From Planctomycetota bacterium (GTDB lineage: Bacteria > Planctomycetota > Planctomycetia > Pirellulales > Pirellulaceae): DNA of 53,088 bases. A model generated the notes under the pieces. That model was given only the letters and a program-made list of their open reading frames with translations. It was not told the DNA's origin and did not search any database. This document shows, piece after piece, positions 26,483-34,316 of this stretch. The stretch lies in assembly GCA_963204915.1 (NCBI GenBank), contig CAUJHS010000103.1, positions 1 to 53,088 of the forward strand, given 5' to 3'. Position numbers and translations under genes: made by a program. Position 1 is the stretch's first letter. Each line of letters begins with the position of its first letter.

Positions 26483-26803
26483 ATGATTTACACGACTTTG
26501 CTGTTCGTCGTCACCGCCATTGCCGAAATCGTCGGCTGCTATCTGCCTTATCTCTGGCTACGACATGGAAAGCCCGTTTGGTTGTTGCTCCCGGCAGCGA
26601 TCAGTTTGGCACTGTTTTCGTGGCTGTTGACATTCCATCCAACTGCCGCGGGAAGAACGTATGCGGCCTATGGGGGCGTCTACGTGACGGTTGCGTTGGC
26701 ATGGCTGTGGTTGGTGGACGGCGTGCGCCCCGTAACTTCGGACCTCGTGGGCGTTGCGTTGTGCCTGGCAGGAATGTCAGTCATCATGTTCGCGCCGCGC
26801 TGA
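26483..26803 (+). CDS. YnfA/UPF0060 family membrane protein
   Basis: A 106-residue protein with four membrane spans: [56 protein letters not shown] and [17 protein letters not shown]. This matches the UPF0060 family, a small multidrug resistance-like fold, in length and order ([25 protein letters not shown]). The role is not settled for the family; it often lies by metal or arsenic genes. Here it is 32 bases before the P-type ATPase, so co-transcription is likely. Confidence 0.88.
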   Translation: MIYTTLLFVVTAIAEIVGCYLPYLWLRHGKPVWLLLPAAISLALFSWLLTFHPTAAGRTYAAYGGVYVTVALAWLWLVDGVRPVTSDLVGVALCLAGMSVIMFAPR

Positions 26804-26835
26804 TAAAGTGCGGAGATGGAGGGGAATTGGTTGCG

Positions 26836-28989
26836 ATGGCGACGGCAACACTCAAAATCCACGGCATGGACTGCGCTGACGAAGTGGCGGTATTGAAGGC
26901 TGAGCTTGCGCCCTTGCCCGGCGTGCAAGACCTGGCGTTCGACGTACTGAACGGCAAGATGATCGTGAACTATGCTGAGTCCGAGGTTTCACAGGAAGCG
27001 ATTGTGGCGGCTGTCGCCAAAACGGGATTGCGTGCCGAACCGTGGCGAAAGTCCGTGGCCACCGTCACCGAACCCCCTGTCTGGGAACGATGGGGACGCA
27101 CGATAATGACTTCGGCGAGTGGCGCCTTGCTGCTCGCGGGGTTTATTGCTCACGTGATCTTGAGCGGTTGGCGCGCCGCGATGGGGCTTCAGGAGGAAGT
27201 TCCTACGCCGCTTGCCGCCAAGCTGCTGTACGTTGGGGCTGCCGTCGCCGGGGCGTGGTACGTCGCTCCCAAGGCATGGAGAGCGTTGTTGCGTCTCCGG
27301 CCTGACATGAACCTGTTAATGATGGTCGCCGTTCTCGGAGCGATTGTCATCAACGAGTTCTTTGAGGCCGCCACAGTCGCGTTTCTGTTCGCGGTGTCTC
27401 TTGCCTTGGAGTCGTGGAGTGTTGGGCGGGCGAGGAAGGCAATTGCAGCGCTTATGTCGCTCAGCCCCGATGCTGCCCGAGTGATTCGCGCGGATGGCGG
27501 CGAAGAGACGGTGGACGTGCGCGAGGTTCCCGTGGGCAGCACCGTTGTGGTATTGCCTGGTGAAAAATTTCCGCTCGATGGGAAGATCGTCAAAGGAGAA
27601 ACGACGGTGAATCAGGCGCCGATTACGGGAGAGTCCGTACCTGTCGCCAAGATGCCCGGTAGTGAAGTCTTCGCGGGAACAATCAATGAAGATGGGGCCG
27701 TGGAGTTCGTCACCACCAAGCCAGCGGAAGACACGACCCTGGCGCGGATCATTCGCATGGTGGGAGACGCCCAGAGCAAGCGGTCGCCCAGCGAGCAGTG
27801 GGTCGAGCGATTCGCGCGATATTACACACCGGCCGTTATGGGTCTGGCAATTGCGGTCATGGTGCTGCCGCCCTTGTTTGTCGGCGCGTGGTCGCAGTGG
27901 TTTTATCAGGGCCTTGTCCTTTTGGTGATCGCGTGTCCGTGCGCGTTAGTCATCTCAACGCCGGTCAGCATTGTCGCCGCTCTAACGGCCGCGGCGCGGC
28001 ATGGCGTACTCATCAAGGGTGGACCCTACCTTGAGGCGCCCGCGATGCTTCGAGCGATCGCCTTGGACAAGACAGGCACGGTCACGGAAGGCCAACCGGA
28101 AGTCCGCAGTGTCGTGCCGCTCTCAGGTCATACCGAGGACGAGGTTTTGGAGATCGCCGCCGCCGTAGAGGCACGGTCTGAGCACCCGCTTGCGAAGGCG
28201 GTCGTTCGAGCAGCAACCGCACGAGGCATCCGGCCGATGGCGGCCGAAGGCTTTCAAGCCATCAAGGGAAAAGGCGCCACGGCGACGGTTGGCGACACGC
28301 GCGTGTGGCTTGGCTCGCATCGGTTGCTGGAAGAGCGTGGGCAGGAAACCCCGGAGATGCACGAGCAGTTGGAACGCATGGAGCGAGATGGCTCCAGCGT
28401 AATCGTCATCGGGAAGGATGACCACGTGTGCGGATTGATCGCGTTGGGCGACCGCATACGATCCCATGCAAAGGTAGCGATCCAAGAAATGCGAAACGCG
28501 GGCATTCACCGAATCGTGATGCTCACGGGCGACAACCGCGGGACGGGCGAAGCTATCGGACGCGAGGCGGGCGTGGACGAGGTTCGAGCGGAACTGCTTC
28601 CCGAAGACAAGGTGGCTGCCGTGGAAGAATTGGTCAGCCAGTACACGCACGTTGCGATGATCGGAGACGGAGTGAACGACGCGCCCGCAATGGCCCGCGC
28701 AAGCCTGGGTATCGCAATGGGCGCTGCGGGCACGGACGCGGCATTGGAAACGGCTGACATCGCACTGATGGGCGACGACCTACTCGGCGTCGCGTGGCTG
28801 ATTCGACACTCGCGTCTCACCCTGGTCATCATCCGCCAGAACGTCTCCGCCTCTCTCGGAGTAAAACTCGTTTTCGTGGTGCTGACGCTGATGGGTCACG
28901 CTTCCCTCTGGGCGGCCATCGCCGCGGACATGGGGGCATCACTGCTGGTGATTTTTAACGGACTGCGTTTGCTGAAGCCAAATGCCTAA
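26836..28989 (+). CDS. P1B-type ATPase, Zn/Cd/Pb exporter (ZntA/CadA-like)
   Basis: A 717-residue cation ATPase of the inner membrane. The N-terminal metal domain starts IHGMDCADE; the second Cys of GMDCxxC is replaced by Glu. Phosphorylation and ion motifs are complete: GETTVNQAPITGES, ACPCALVISTP (about 365), DKTGTVTEG (about 411), and GDGVNDAPAMA. The last span has K in LGVKLVF and D in AADMG, the pattern of P1B-2 pumps for Zn, Cd and Pb. I chose ATG 26836 because the metal domain starts there. It ends 18 bases before the convergent Gly/His-rich gene. Confidence 0.93.
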   Translation: MATATLKIHGMDCADEVAVLKAELAPLPGVQDLAFDVLNGKMIVNYAESEVSQEAIVAAVAKTGLRAEPWRKSVATVTEPPVWERWGRTIMTSASGALLLAGFIAHVILSGWRAAMGLQEEVPTPLAAKLLYVGAAVAGAWYVAPKAWRALLRLRPDMNLLMMVAVLGAIVINEFFEAATVAFLFAVSLALESWSVGRARKAIAALMSLSPDAARVIRADGGEETVDVREVPVGSTVVVLPGEKFPLDGKIVKGETTVNQAPITGESVPVAKMPGSEVFAGTINEDGAVEFVTTKPAEDTTLARIIRMVGDAQSKRSPSEQWVERFARYYTPAVMGLAIAVMVLPPLFVGAWSQWFYQGLVLLVIACPCALVISTPVSIVAALTAAARHGVLIKGGPYLEAPAMLRAIALDKTGTVTEGQPEVRSVVPLSGHTEDEVLEIAAAVEARSEHPLAKAVVRAATARGIRPMAAEGFQAIKGKGATATVGDTRVWLGSHRLLEERGQETPEMHEQLERMERDGSSVIVIGKDDHVCGLIALGDRIRSHAKVAIQEMRNAGIHRIVMLTGDNRGTGEAIGREAGVDEVRAELLPEDKVAAVEELVSQYTHVAMIGDGVNDAPAMARASLGIAMGAAGTDAALETADIALMGDDLLGVAWLIRHSRLTLVIIRQNVSASLGVKLVFVVLTLMGHASLWAAIAADMGASLLVIFNGLRLLKPNA

Positions 28990-29007
28990 TCGCGGGCTTG
29001 GGGAGTT

Positions 29008-29385
29008 TTAATGGTGGTGTCCGTGATACCCGCCGTAACCCCCACCGTGATAGTGACCGCCGTATCCGCCGCCGTGATAGTGGCCGACGTAGCCTCCTCC
29101 ATAGCCGCCGCCATGATAATGACCGACGTAGCCTCCTCTATACCCGCCATAGCCGCCGTGATAGTGTCGGATGTAGCCTCCCCCATGCCCACCGTAGCCG
29201 CCGTGATAGTGACCGATGTAGCCTCCTCCATGCCCGCCGTATCCGCCGCCATGATAGTGACCGCCGTGGCCTCCATACGCGCCGCCGTGGCCCCACTGGG
29301 CCGAGGCGTTTGAGGTGAATCCGAACATCGTCGCGGATGCTACGACCAAGGCCAGCGCCAGGGTCTTCCAGTATTTACGGATCAT
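29008..29385 (-). CDS. Secreted Gly/His/Tyr-rich repeat protein
   Basis: A 125-residue protein with a signal peptide (TLALALVVASATMFGFTSNA, cleaved near ASAQ). The mature part consists almost wholly of Gly, His and Tyr, in imperfect repeats of about 15 residues of the form GGYxGHYHGGYGGH, at least four copies, and ends YHGHHH. Such a chain can bind many Ni, Cu or Zn ions. AGAGGAG lies before the ATG at 29385. A TATAAT hexamer at 29458-29463 on the minus strand could be its -10. The role is probably metal storage in the envelope. Confidence 0.8.
   Translation of the reverse strand: MIRKYWKTLALALVVASATMFGFTSNASAQWGHGGAYGGHGGHYHGGGYGGHGGGYIGHYHGGYGGHGGGYIRHYHGGYGGYRGGYVGHYHGGGYGGGYVGHYHGGGYGGHYHGGGYGGYHGHHH
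29030..29270. repeat. Imperfect tandem repeat of about 45 bases
   Basis: The coding part of the Gly/His protein is an array of units with the pattern GTAGCCTCCTCCATGCCCGC followed by CGTGATAGTGACCGATG, differing by small changes and a 6-9 base gain or loss. It is a coding minisatellite and not a CRISPR: there are no distinct spacers. Confidence 0.75.
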
Positions 29386-29640
29386 CGTCAACTCCTCTAT
29401 CGCTGAGGGGGCACCCACAATAAGGGTTTTCGGAGTCATTATTCCCTTCCTCTTATTATTATACCGTAAACCGGTGCCAAGGACCGACACGTCGCCTGCG
29501 CTGGTAATGTCCTGATATGGAAAGTAGCGCGACACTTCGTCGTGAATTGCAACCGGCAGGCGACTGTTGTGGGATGGCAAGGACTGCGCGCGTGGGGGCC
29601 GCCGGCCGTGAAGCGGTTTGGCGAGGGCGCCGGCGGCAAG

Positions 29641-30384
29641 CTAGGGACGAGGCGCGGGGGGGCGCGGTGGCGGGGCGATTTCCCCATCCGGCGGTGGTGC
29701 GCCGGGTGGGTTGTCGTGATCGGGCCGCACGCCGAGGTCGAACATCAAATGATGGAGCAACGCTTCCATTTCCTCCAGCTTGGCCGCCAGGCTGTATCGG
29801 CCAACTGGGCGCACATCGGCGCTGGACCAATTTCTCAACTCACCCTGCACGTGATGGAAGACATTGTCAAGGCTGCCGGCCGAGCGCCGAATCGCATCGC
29901 GGTCCCCAGCGTGCTCGGCGCCGTGGATGAACTTGGCGGCCTGCAATACCTGATACGCCTCGCGATACGTTTCGTCGTAGTTGCGGTTGTGCTGGTAGTT
30001 GTGATGCAGGTCGAGACAGAGTTGATTCGCAAGCGCATCGAGTCGCTCGGCCAACGCCTCGTAATGCTTCAAGCCTCCGAATTCGATCGGCGTCGGGCGT
30101 TGCGCCGCCACGGGCGGGCCGGCGGCCACGCGCGGGGCCGGAGGCGTATAGTAATGCGCGTCCTCGTAGGTGTAGTACGCGCCGTGGTGCGCCGCGTGCG
30201 GCACCACATAGCGGTAATCATCGTGATGCTCGACCATGTGCCCGTGCGGACTGAACAAGCGGAACCCGCGGCGGTGCGTCGCGACTCCCTCGTGATGGTG
30301 AAGTTGGGCCAAACTCGATCCAGTCCACGCCAACCAAAAGCTCATCGCGATTACCGCTGTTGTCACCGATTTCTTGGAAACCAT
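29641..30384 (-). CDS. His-rich secreted protein with LHHNYQHN core
   Basis: A 247-residue protein. The signal peptide is TAVIAMSFWLAWTGSSLAQ. A His-rich stretch (LHHHEGVATH, MVEHHDDYRY, PHAAHHGAYY) is followed by a helical domain, about residues 105-195, with CLDLHHNYQHNRNYDETYRE and AAKFIHGAEHAG, then a proline-rich end. The same domain with the same order is in the 302-residue protein at 48012. I know no name for the family. It probably binds transition metals in the envelope. The ATG at 30384 is preferred since the signal begins there. It is on the opposite strand to the P-type ATPase. Confidence 0.75.
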   Translation of the reverse strand: MVSKKSVTTAVIAMSFWLAWTGSSLAQLHHHEGVATHRRGFRLFSPHGHMVEHHDDYRYVVPHAAHHGAYYTYEDAHYYTPPAPRVAAGPPVAAQRPTPIEFGGLKHYEALAERLDALANQLCLDLHHNYQHNRNYDETYREAYQVLQAAKFIHGAEHAGDRDAIRRSAGSLDNVFHHVQGELRNWSSADVRPVGRYSLAAKLEEMEALLHHLMFDLGVRPDHDNPPGAPPPDGEIAPPPRPPAPRP

Positions 30385-30526
30385 ACTGTACCTGCTGGCA
30401 AAGCGAATTCGACTCCGACCCAACTTCATTGTGCCCTTTCACGTTGCGATGTCAAGCAAAGCGAAAGGTAATGTCGGTTCCGCAAACCTGGAACGATGCG
30501 GTCCAACCACGCTCGGCAAGAAACGA

Positions 30527-30561
30527 AATCACCCTCGGGTCCCTACGAGCCGAGAGTGATT
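30527..30561 (-). terminator. Possible terminator downstream of the 30595 gene
   Basis: The arms AATCACCCTCGG and CCGAGAGTGATT pair with one mismatch around 11 bases, some 33 bases after the stop of the leftward gene at 30595. The T run after it is poor, so rho-dependence or a mere hairpin is possible. Confidence 0.45.
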
Positions 30562-30594
30562 GTTACGAATTGCGTTTGTCGGCCATTGGATGAC

Positions 30595-30960
30595 CTACCA
30601 GCCTAGCGAGACCGAGATGCGCGATCCGCCGTGGTGGCCGCCCTGTCCGTGGCCGCCTTGTCCGTGGCCGCCGCCGTGACCGTAACCGCCAGGCGCGTGG
30701 CCGTAGCTGGGCCGCAGCGCATAATGGCCTTGGTAGGGAGCGTTATGGCGGTGGCCGTGGCCGGTGTGGTTTGAGTGTCCCTGGTGGGCTTGGGATCGCC
30801 ACAGATTGCCGTAGCCGTGAGCGCCGCCGTAGGCCGGTTGCTGTGAATAGCCGTGCCGAGAGGCGTGGCCGCCGCCGTGCCCCCAATCGTTCGCCTGGGC
30901 CGACGCGCCCAAACCGAACAAACCGCATACAACCACCAGAGCCAAGAGCGCCTTCTTCAT
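30595..30960 (-). CDS. Secreted Gly/His-rich protein
   Basis: A 121-residue protein with a signal peptide (MKKALLALVVVCGLFGLG, cleaved near SAQA). The mature chain is dominated by Gly, His, Gln and Tyr, with HGGGHASRHGY, HQGHSNHTGHGHRH and a C-terminal GHGGGHGQGGHGQGGHHGG. No folded domain is expected. GAGGAG precedes the ATG at 30960. It is the third leftward gene of the His-rich group between the P-type ATPase and the CDF exporter and probably binds metal. Confidence 0.75.
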   Translation of the reverse strand: MKKALLALVVVCGLFGLGASAQANDWGHGGGHASRHGYSQQPAYGGAHGYGNLWRSQAHQGHSNHTGHGHRHNAPYQGHYALRPSYGHAPGGYGHGGGHGQGGHGQGGHHGGSRISVSLGW

Positions 30961-31188
30961 CGTAAGTCTCCTCATTATTTGCGACCGTTGCCTTCGTTGC
31001 GGCGAAACGCAGGCCGGGGATGTTGTTCTCACCGCCGCTACACGAGTTACCGCAATCGCCCGAGAAAAGCCGACACGGATTTTTGGGGTCGATCAGTTCG
31101 CCCAACGACCCAGCCCGACTAATATGAGGCCGTAGCGACGGCGAACTCAGAACGTGACACGAACCCATCACGCATTGAGAGCAAGGCC
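30961..31188. other. Divergent intergenic region
   Basis: Between the leftward Gly/His gene and the rightward CDF exporter. It must hold promoters for both; I found no confident pair of boxes. Confidence 0.4.
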
Positions 31189-32115
31189 ATGAACGAAGAC
31201 AAGGGGCATTCCCACGAAGCGGAAAAGAGCGTCAGCGATGCCCGGCTGGTCATTGCCATCGCCTTGAACCTCCTGCTCTCCGTGGTTGAGGTTGTGGCGG
31301 GACTCATCTCCGGCAGCCTTGCCCTGATGGCTGACGCCCTCCATAACTTCAACGACTGTATGTCGCTCGTCGTCACGCTGGTTGCACGGATCATCTCTCG
31401 CAAGCAGCCCGATAATCGCCGTACCTTCGGCTACCGGCGCGCTGAAGACATTGGCGCCCTAATTAACCTGACGTTCCTGATCTTCGTTGGCCTCTACCTT
31501 CTCTACGAGGCGATCTTCAGATACTTCAATCCCCAGACAATCGAAGGTTGGCCAATGGTGATCGCCGCGGGTGTCGCCCTGGTCGTTGATGTGGCGACCG
31601 TCTGGTTCCTTTATGGGATGGCGAAAGGAAGTCTTAACCTGCGGGCAGGCTTCCTGCACAAGCTCAGCGACGCCCTCGCCTCGGTTGGGGTCATCGTCGC
31701 TGGTGTCGCCATCCTTGTGTGGCAACTATCCTTTGTTGATCTGCTCGTCAGCGCGGGCATCTCAGGCTACATTTTGTGGCAGGGATTTTCCCTGATGGGA
31801 AAGACAGTTGCGATCCTGATGGAGAGTGTTCCCGACGACATCGACCTGGACGAACTCCGTGCCGACATGAAAGCGGTTTCGGGGGTGCGAGACGTTCATC
31901 ACTTGCACGTCTGGCGACTGGACGACGAGCATACAGCGTTAGAGGCTCACGTTTTGATCGTTCGCGACGATGCTGAAAAGATGGAGCGAATTAAGTCTTC
32001 TATTAAGGATCGTCTTCGGGAGAAATTCAATATCGCCCATTCGATGCTCGAATTCGAGTTCAGCGACGGAGAGTGCGAGACCAAAACACACGAGAGTTCC
32101 GAGAGGAGCGGGTGA
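31189..32115 (+). CDS. CDF family metal exporter (CzcD/ZitB-like)
   Basis: A 308-residue cation diffusion facilitator. Six spans are present, with metal-site motifs ADALHNFND in the second span (HxxxD) and HKLSD in the fifth, and the C-terminal cytosolic domain with VHHLHVWRLDDEHTALEAHV, also family-typical. It exports Zn, Cd or Co against proton entry. The N-terminus is short and His-poor compared with ZitB. The stop TGA overlaps a GTG of the ZIP-like remnant as GTGA, so the two were once coupled in translation. Confidence 0.93.
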   Translation: MNEDKGHSHEAEKSVSDARLVIAIALNLLLSVVEVVAGLISGSLALMADALHNFNDCMSLVVTLVARIISRKQPDNRRTFGYRRAEDIGALINLTFLIFVGLYLLYEAIFRYFNPQTIEGWPMVIAAGVALVVDVATVWFLYGMAKGSLNLRAGFLHKLSDALASVGVIVAGVAILVWQLSFVDLLVSAGISGYILWQGFSLMGKTVAILMESVPDDIDLDELRADMKAVSGVRDVHHLHVWRLDDEHTALEAHVLIVRDDAEKMERIKSSIKDRLREKFNIAHSMLEFEFSDGECETKTHESSERSG

Positions 32116-32190
32116 CTGATTACTTCATGGCCTTGGCGGTGGCGTCCATGCCAGCGGTCGGAAACTTCGCTGGTGGCCTGGCTGCGGAAG
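32112..32190 (+). pseudogene. N-terminal fragment of a ZIP-family gene
   Basis: GTG at 32112, with GAGAGGAG before it, opens MTDYFMALAVASMPAVGNFA and GGLAAEAV, a clear relative of the intact ZIP protein that starts DYEMLKVLGLASLPALGNFG at 32822. After about 26 residues the homology ends and P-type ATPase sequence takes over. It overlaps the CDF stop as GTGA. Confidence 0.7.
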
Positions 32191-32579
32191 CCGTTACTTC
32201 CCGAAGACTAGGTAGCCGCCGTAGAAGAACTGGTAAGCCAATACGGCCAAGTAGCGATGATCGGAGATGGCGTGAACGTCGCGCCGGCGATGGCCCGTGC
32301 GACCTGGGCATTTCAATGGGCGCCGCAGGCACGGACGCAGCGTTGGAAGCGGCTGACATCGCCCTGATGGGGGACGACCTGCTTGGCGTTGCTTGGCTGG
32401 TTCAACACGCACATCGTACCCTGGCCATTATCGGACAGAACATCTTTGCCTCGCTTGGCGTCAAGCTCATTTTATCTTGTAGCTGTTGAGTCAGGCTTTC
32501 CTCTGGGCGGCGATCGCCGCCGATATGGGAGCATCACTGCCGGTGATATTCAACGGGCTGCGATGGGAAGCCCAACAAC
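32180..32579 (+). pseudogene. C-terminal P1B ATPase remnant
   Basis: The DNA repeats the end of the ATPase gene at about 28600-28966. It still reads VAAVEELVSQYGQVAMIGDG, then after a frameshift MGAAGTDAALEAADIALMG, and later AAIAADMGASLPVIFNGLR. A stop interrupts the start (GAAGACTAG), the catalytic Asp of GDGVND is changed (GVNV), and two frame breaks are present. It cannot make an active pump. About 240 bases without a gene follow before the intact ZIP gene. Confidence 0.8.
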
Positions 32580-32821
32580 TCGCGCGCGTCGGCTATTGGC
32601 GAGGGAGACCGCAGTGTGTGAATAGGTCCACTTGCTGCAAAGCTCAGCCGCTCTGCATCACGGAGCGTATATAGGTGAGCGGCAACGGCCCCAGGCTGTC
32701 CCGCATGGGGCACAAGAGTTGCACGCCCTGCGTTGACCGGCGAACGCCCGCAAGGCACGTCTGTGCTAGCAACGAGATTCGCAAAATAATGTAGTGGGGC
32801 GCCAGCCAGAGCGTGGTGGTC
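32580..32821. other. Spacer between the ATPase remnant and the ZIP gene
   Basis: No gene is seen; probably more debris from the rearrangement. Confidence 0.4.
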
Positions 32822-33556
32822 ATGGACTACGAGATGCTGAAAGTGCTCGGCTTAGCGTCTCTCCCCGCGCTTGGCAATTTTGGAGGCGGGCTGCTCGCCG
32901 AGTGGCTGCGCCCGTCACAGAAGACTCTCAACCGGGCATTGCACGCCGCCGCCGGCATCATCATTGCCGTCATTGCCGTCGAAGTGATGCCGGAGGCGCT
33001 GAATTCGGCGTCGGCGTGGCTTCTCGCCCTTAGCTTTCTGACGGGCGGCGGCGCCTACCTGCTCGTCGAAGCAGGAATCGAGCGCTGGCAGAAACGGAAG
33101 GCGGCGGGAGCGGGAGCAGGCGCGTGGATGGTGTACGCGGCCGTCGCTACGGACCTCGCGGGGGACGGCCTCCTGATCGGCGCGGGATCGGCGGTATCGA
33201 GCCAACTGGCGCTCCTTCTGGCGCTCGGGCAAGTGCTGGCGGACATCCCCGAAGGCTTCGCGGTGATCGCCAATTTCCGCGGCAAGGGCGTAGGCCGGGC
33301 AAAGCGGTTGCTGCTCTCCGCGTCGTTCGCCCTGCCGGTGCTCGGAGCCGCCGTGCTCGCGTACTTCGCGCTTCGCGGCCAAGGCGAGGCTGTGAAAATG
33401 GCGGCCCTGGTCTTCGTCGCCGGTCTCTACTCGCTCGCGGCCGTGGAGGACATGCTACGCGAGGCCCATGAAAGCGCCGAAGACAGCCGCTGGTCGGCAA
33501 TTTCCTTCCTTGCCGGCTTCGCGCTCTTTCTGGTCGTCTCGGGCGGGCTAGGATAG
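32822..33556 (+). CDS. ZIP family metal transporter (ZupT-like)
   Basis: A 244-residue membrane protein. ZIP motifs are present: HAAAGIIIAVIAVEVMPEAL in the second region, then ATDLAGDGLLIGAGSAV and GQVLADIPEGFAVIANFRGK, corresponding to the fourth and fifth spans with the metal-ligand Asp, Asp and Glu (the usual His is replaced). It would import divalent metal such as Zn or Fe by its family, although the changed ligands and the place beside exporters leave direction open. ATG at 32822 is preferred to GTGs at 32813 and 32816. It follows the scrambled ZIP/ATPase debris. Confidence 0.85.
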   Translation: MDYEMLKVLGLASLPALGNFGGGLLAEWLRPSQKTLNRALHAAAGIIIAVIAVEVMPEALNSASAWLLALSFLTGGGAYLLVEAGIERWQKRKAAGAGAGAWMVYAAVATDLAGDGLLIGAGSAVSSQLALLLALGQVLADIPEGFAVIANFRGKGVGRAKRLLLSASFALPVLGAAVLAYFALRGQGEAVKMAALVFVAGLYSLAAVEDMLREAHESAEDSRWSAISFLAGFALFLVVSGGLG

Positions 33557-33630
33557 GCACGCAACCGTTCGATGCTGTGGATTTTTTCGCCAAACGACAA
33601 GCTGAGCACGCGCCGTGAAGTTGAGGTTAG

Positions 33631-33984
33631 TCAAGTGAAATGCGAGGAGAGCAACGACTGCACGTCCTGCGACTGTAATGGTCTGCGCACATAGCAATTG
33701 AATCCCGCCGCATTTTCCCGCGAGCGGTCTTCGGAAAATTCACTTACCGCGACGAGCGTCGCGCGAGACAAGCCCGCTTCTTCGCGTAACCGCTTCGCCA
33801 GCACGTAGCCGTCGAGTTCTGGCTGTCCGACTTCCACAAACACACAGTCTGGCCGCCAGCTTCGCGCTGTCTCCAGTGCGGCCGGTTCCTCGGTAACTGC
33901 AACAGCTTCATGCCCGCATTTCCGAACCAGGTCAGCCAAGGAATTTGCAGCCTCAGAACGGGAATCGGTGATTAGCACCTTCAT
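33631..33984 (-). CDS. Single-domain receiver without phospho-acceptor Asp
   Basis: A 117-residue CheY-like protein. It starts MKVLITDSRSEAANSL, with Asp7 in place of the acidic pair. Strand 3 is CVFVEVGQPELDGYVL: the position of the phosphorylated Asp is Glu, which could mimic a constantly active state. The Thr/Ser of strand 4 is kept (LVAVSEFS), and strand 5 has VRRPLQ with Arg in place of the conserved Lys. GGAG lies seven bases before the ATG. It is at the end of the leftward ATPase unit. It has no output domain. Confidence 0.8.
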   Translation of the reverse strand: MKVLITDSRSEAANSLADLVRKCGHEAVAVTEEPAALETARSWRPDCVFVEVGQPELDGYVLAKRLREEAGLSRATLVAVSEFSEDRSRENAAGFNCYVRRPLQSQDVQSLLSSHFT

Positions 33985-34018
33985 GTTTCAAGCTCCTCAC
34001 AAAGACAGCAGGCGGGCG

Positions 34019-34208
34019 TTAAAGCCGCTTCCATGCGTCTGTCTCCCTGATCCACGGGCAGGTAATGAACGCCAAGTAAAACAGCGCCAACAGGACGAAT
34101 GCTGCGATCCACAGGTTGCGATCTTTCTTGATCGCATCACGAAGAAACCAGAAAGAAATACCATGTCACGGCCTCAACCGCGCCGAGTAATAGGTGCTTA
34201 AAGTCCAC
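34019..34208 (-). pseudogene. Frameshifted two-span membrane protein
   Basis: GTG at 34208 opens VDFKHLLLGAVEAVTWYFFL and stops early. One base further out of frame, the reading continues WFLRDAIKKDRNLWIAAFVL, LALFYLAFITCPWIRETDAW to a stop at 34019. The joined product would have about 62 residues and two membrane segments. The total length is one base over a multiple of three, so a single extra base in the TTCTTTCTGGTTTCTT run explains it. It may be a true mutation or a sequencing slip. It sits between the P-type ATPase and the receiver, on the same strand. Confidence 0.6.
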
Positions 34209-34316
34209 GTGTGGCGCCTTTCAAGACGAGCTAACAGGTACGGACTCTTGGATTCTCTACTGCTTCTAAATCCGCATCGCTGCGAACCGGTGTTGGCGTC
34301 AGTCGTTCAGCGTAAC

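Noticed and set aside
29030-29270. Regular repeats thought at first to be a CRISPR array
   Set aside because: Units are contiguous and coding, with no unique spacers.
29542-30471. 309-codon rightward frame over the LHHNYQHN gene
   Set aside because: The leftward gene has a signal peptide and a paralogue; the rightward frame has neither.
30640-30700. Short repeats of TGTCCGTGGCCGCC
   Set aside because: Simply the codons of Gly-His-Gly-Gln runs in the 30595 protein.
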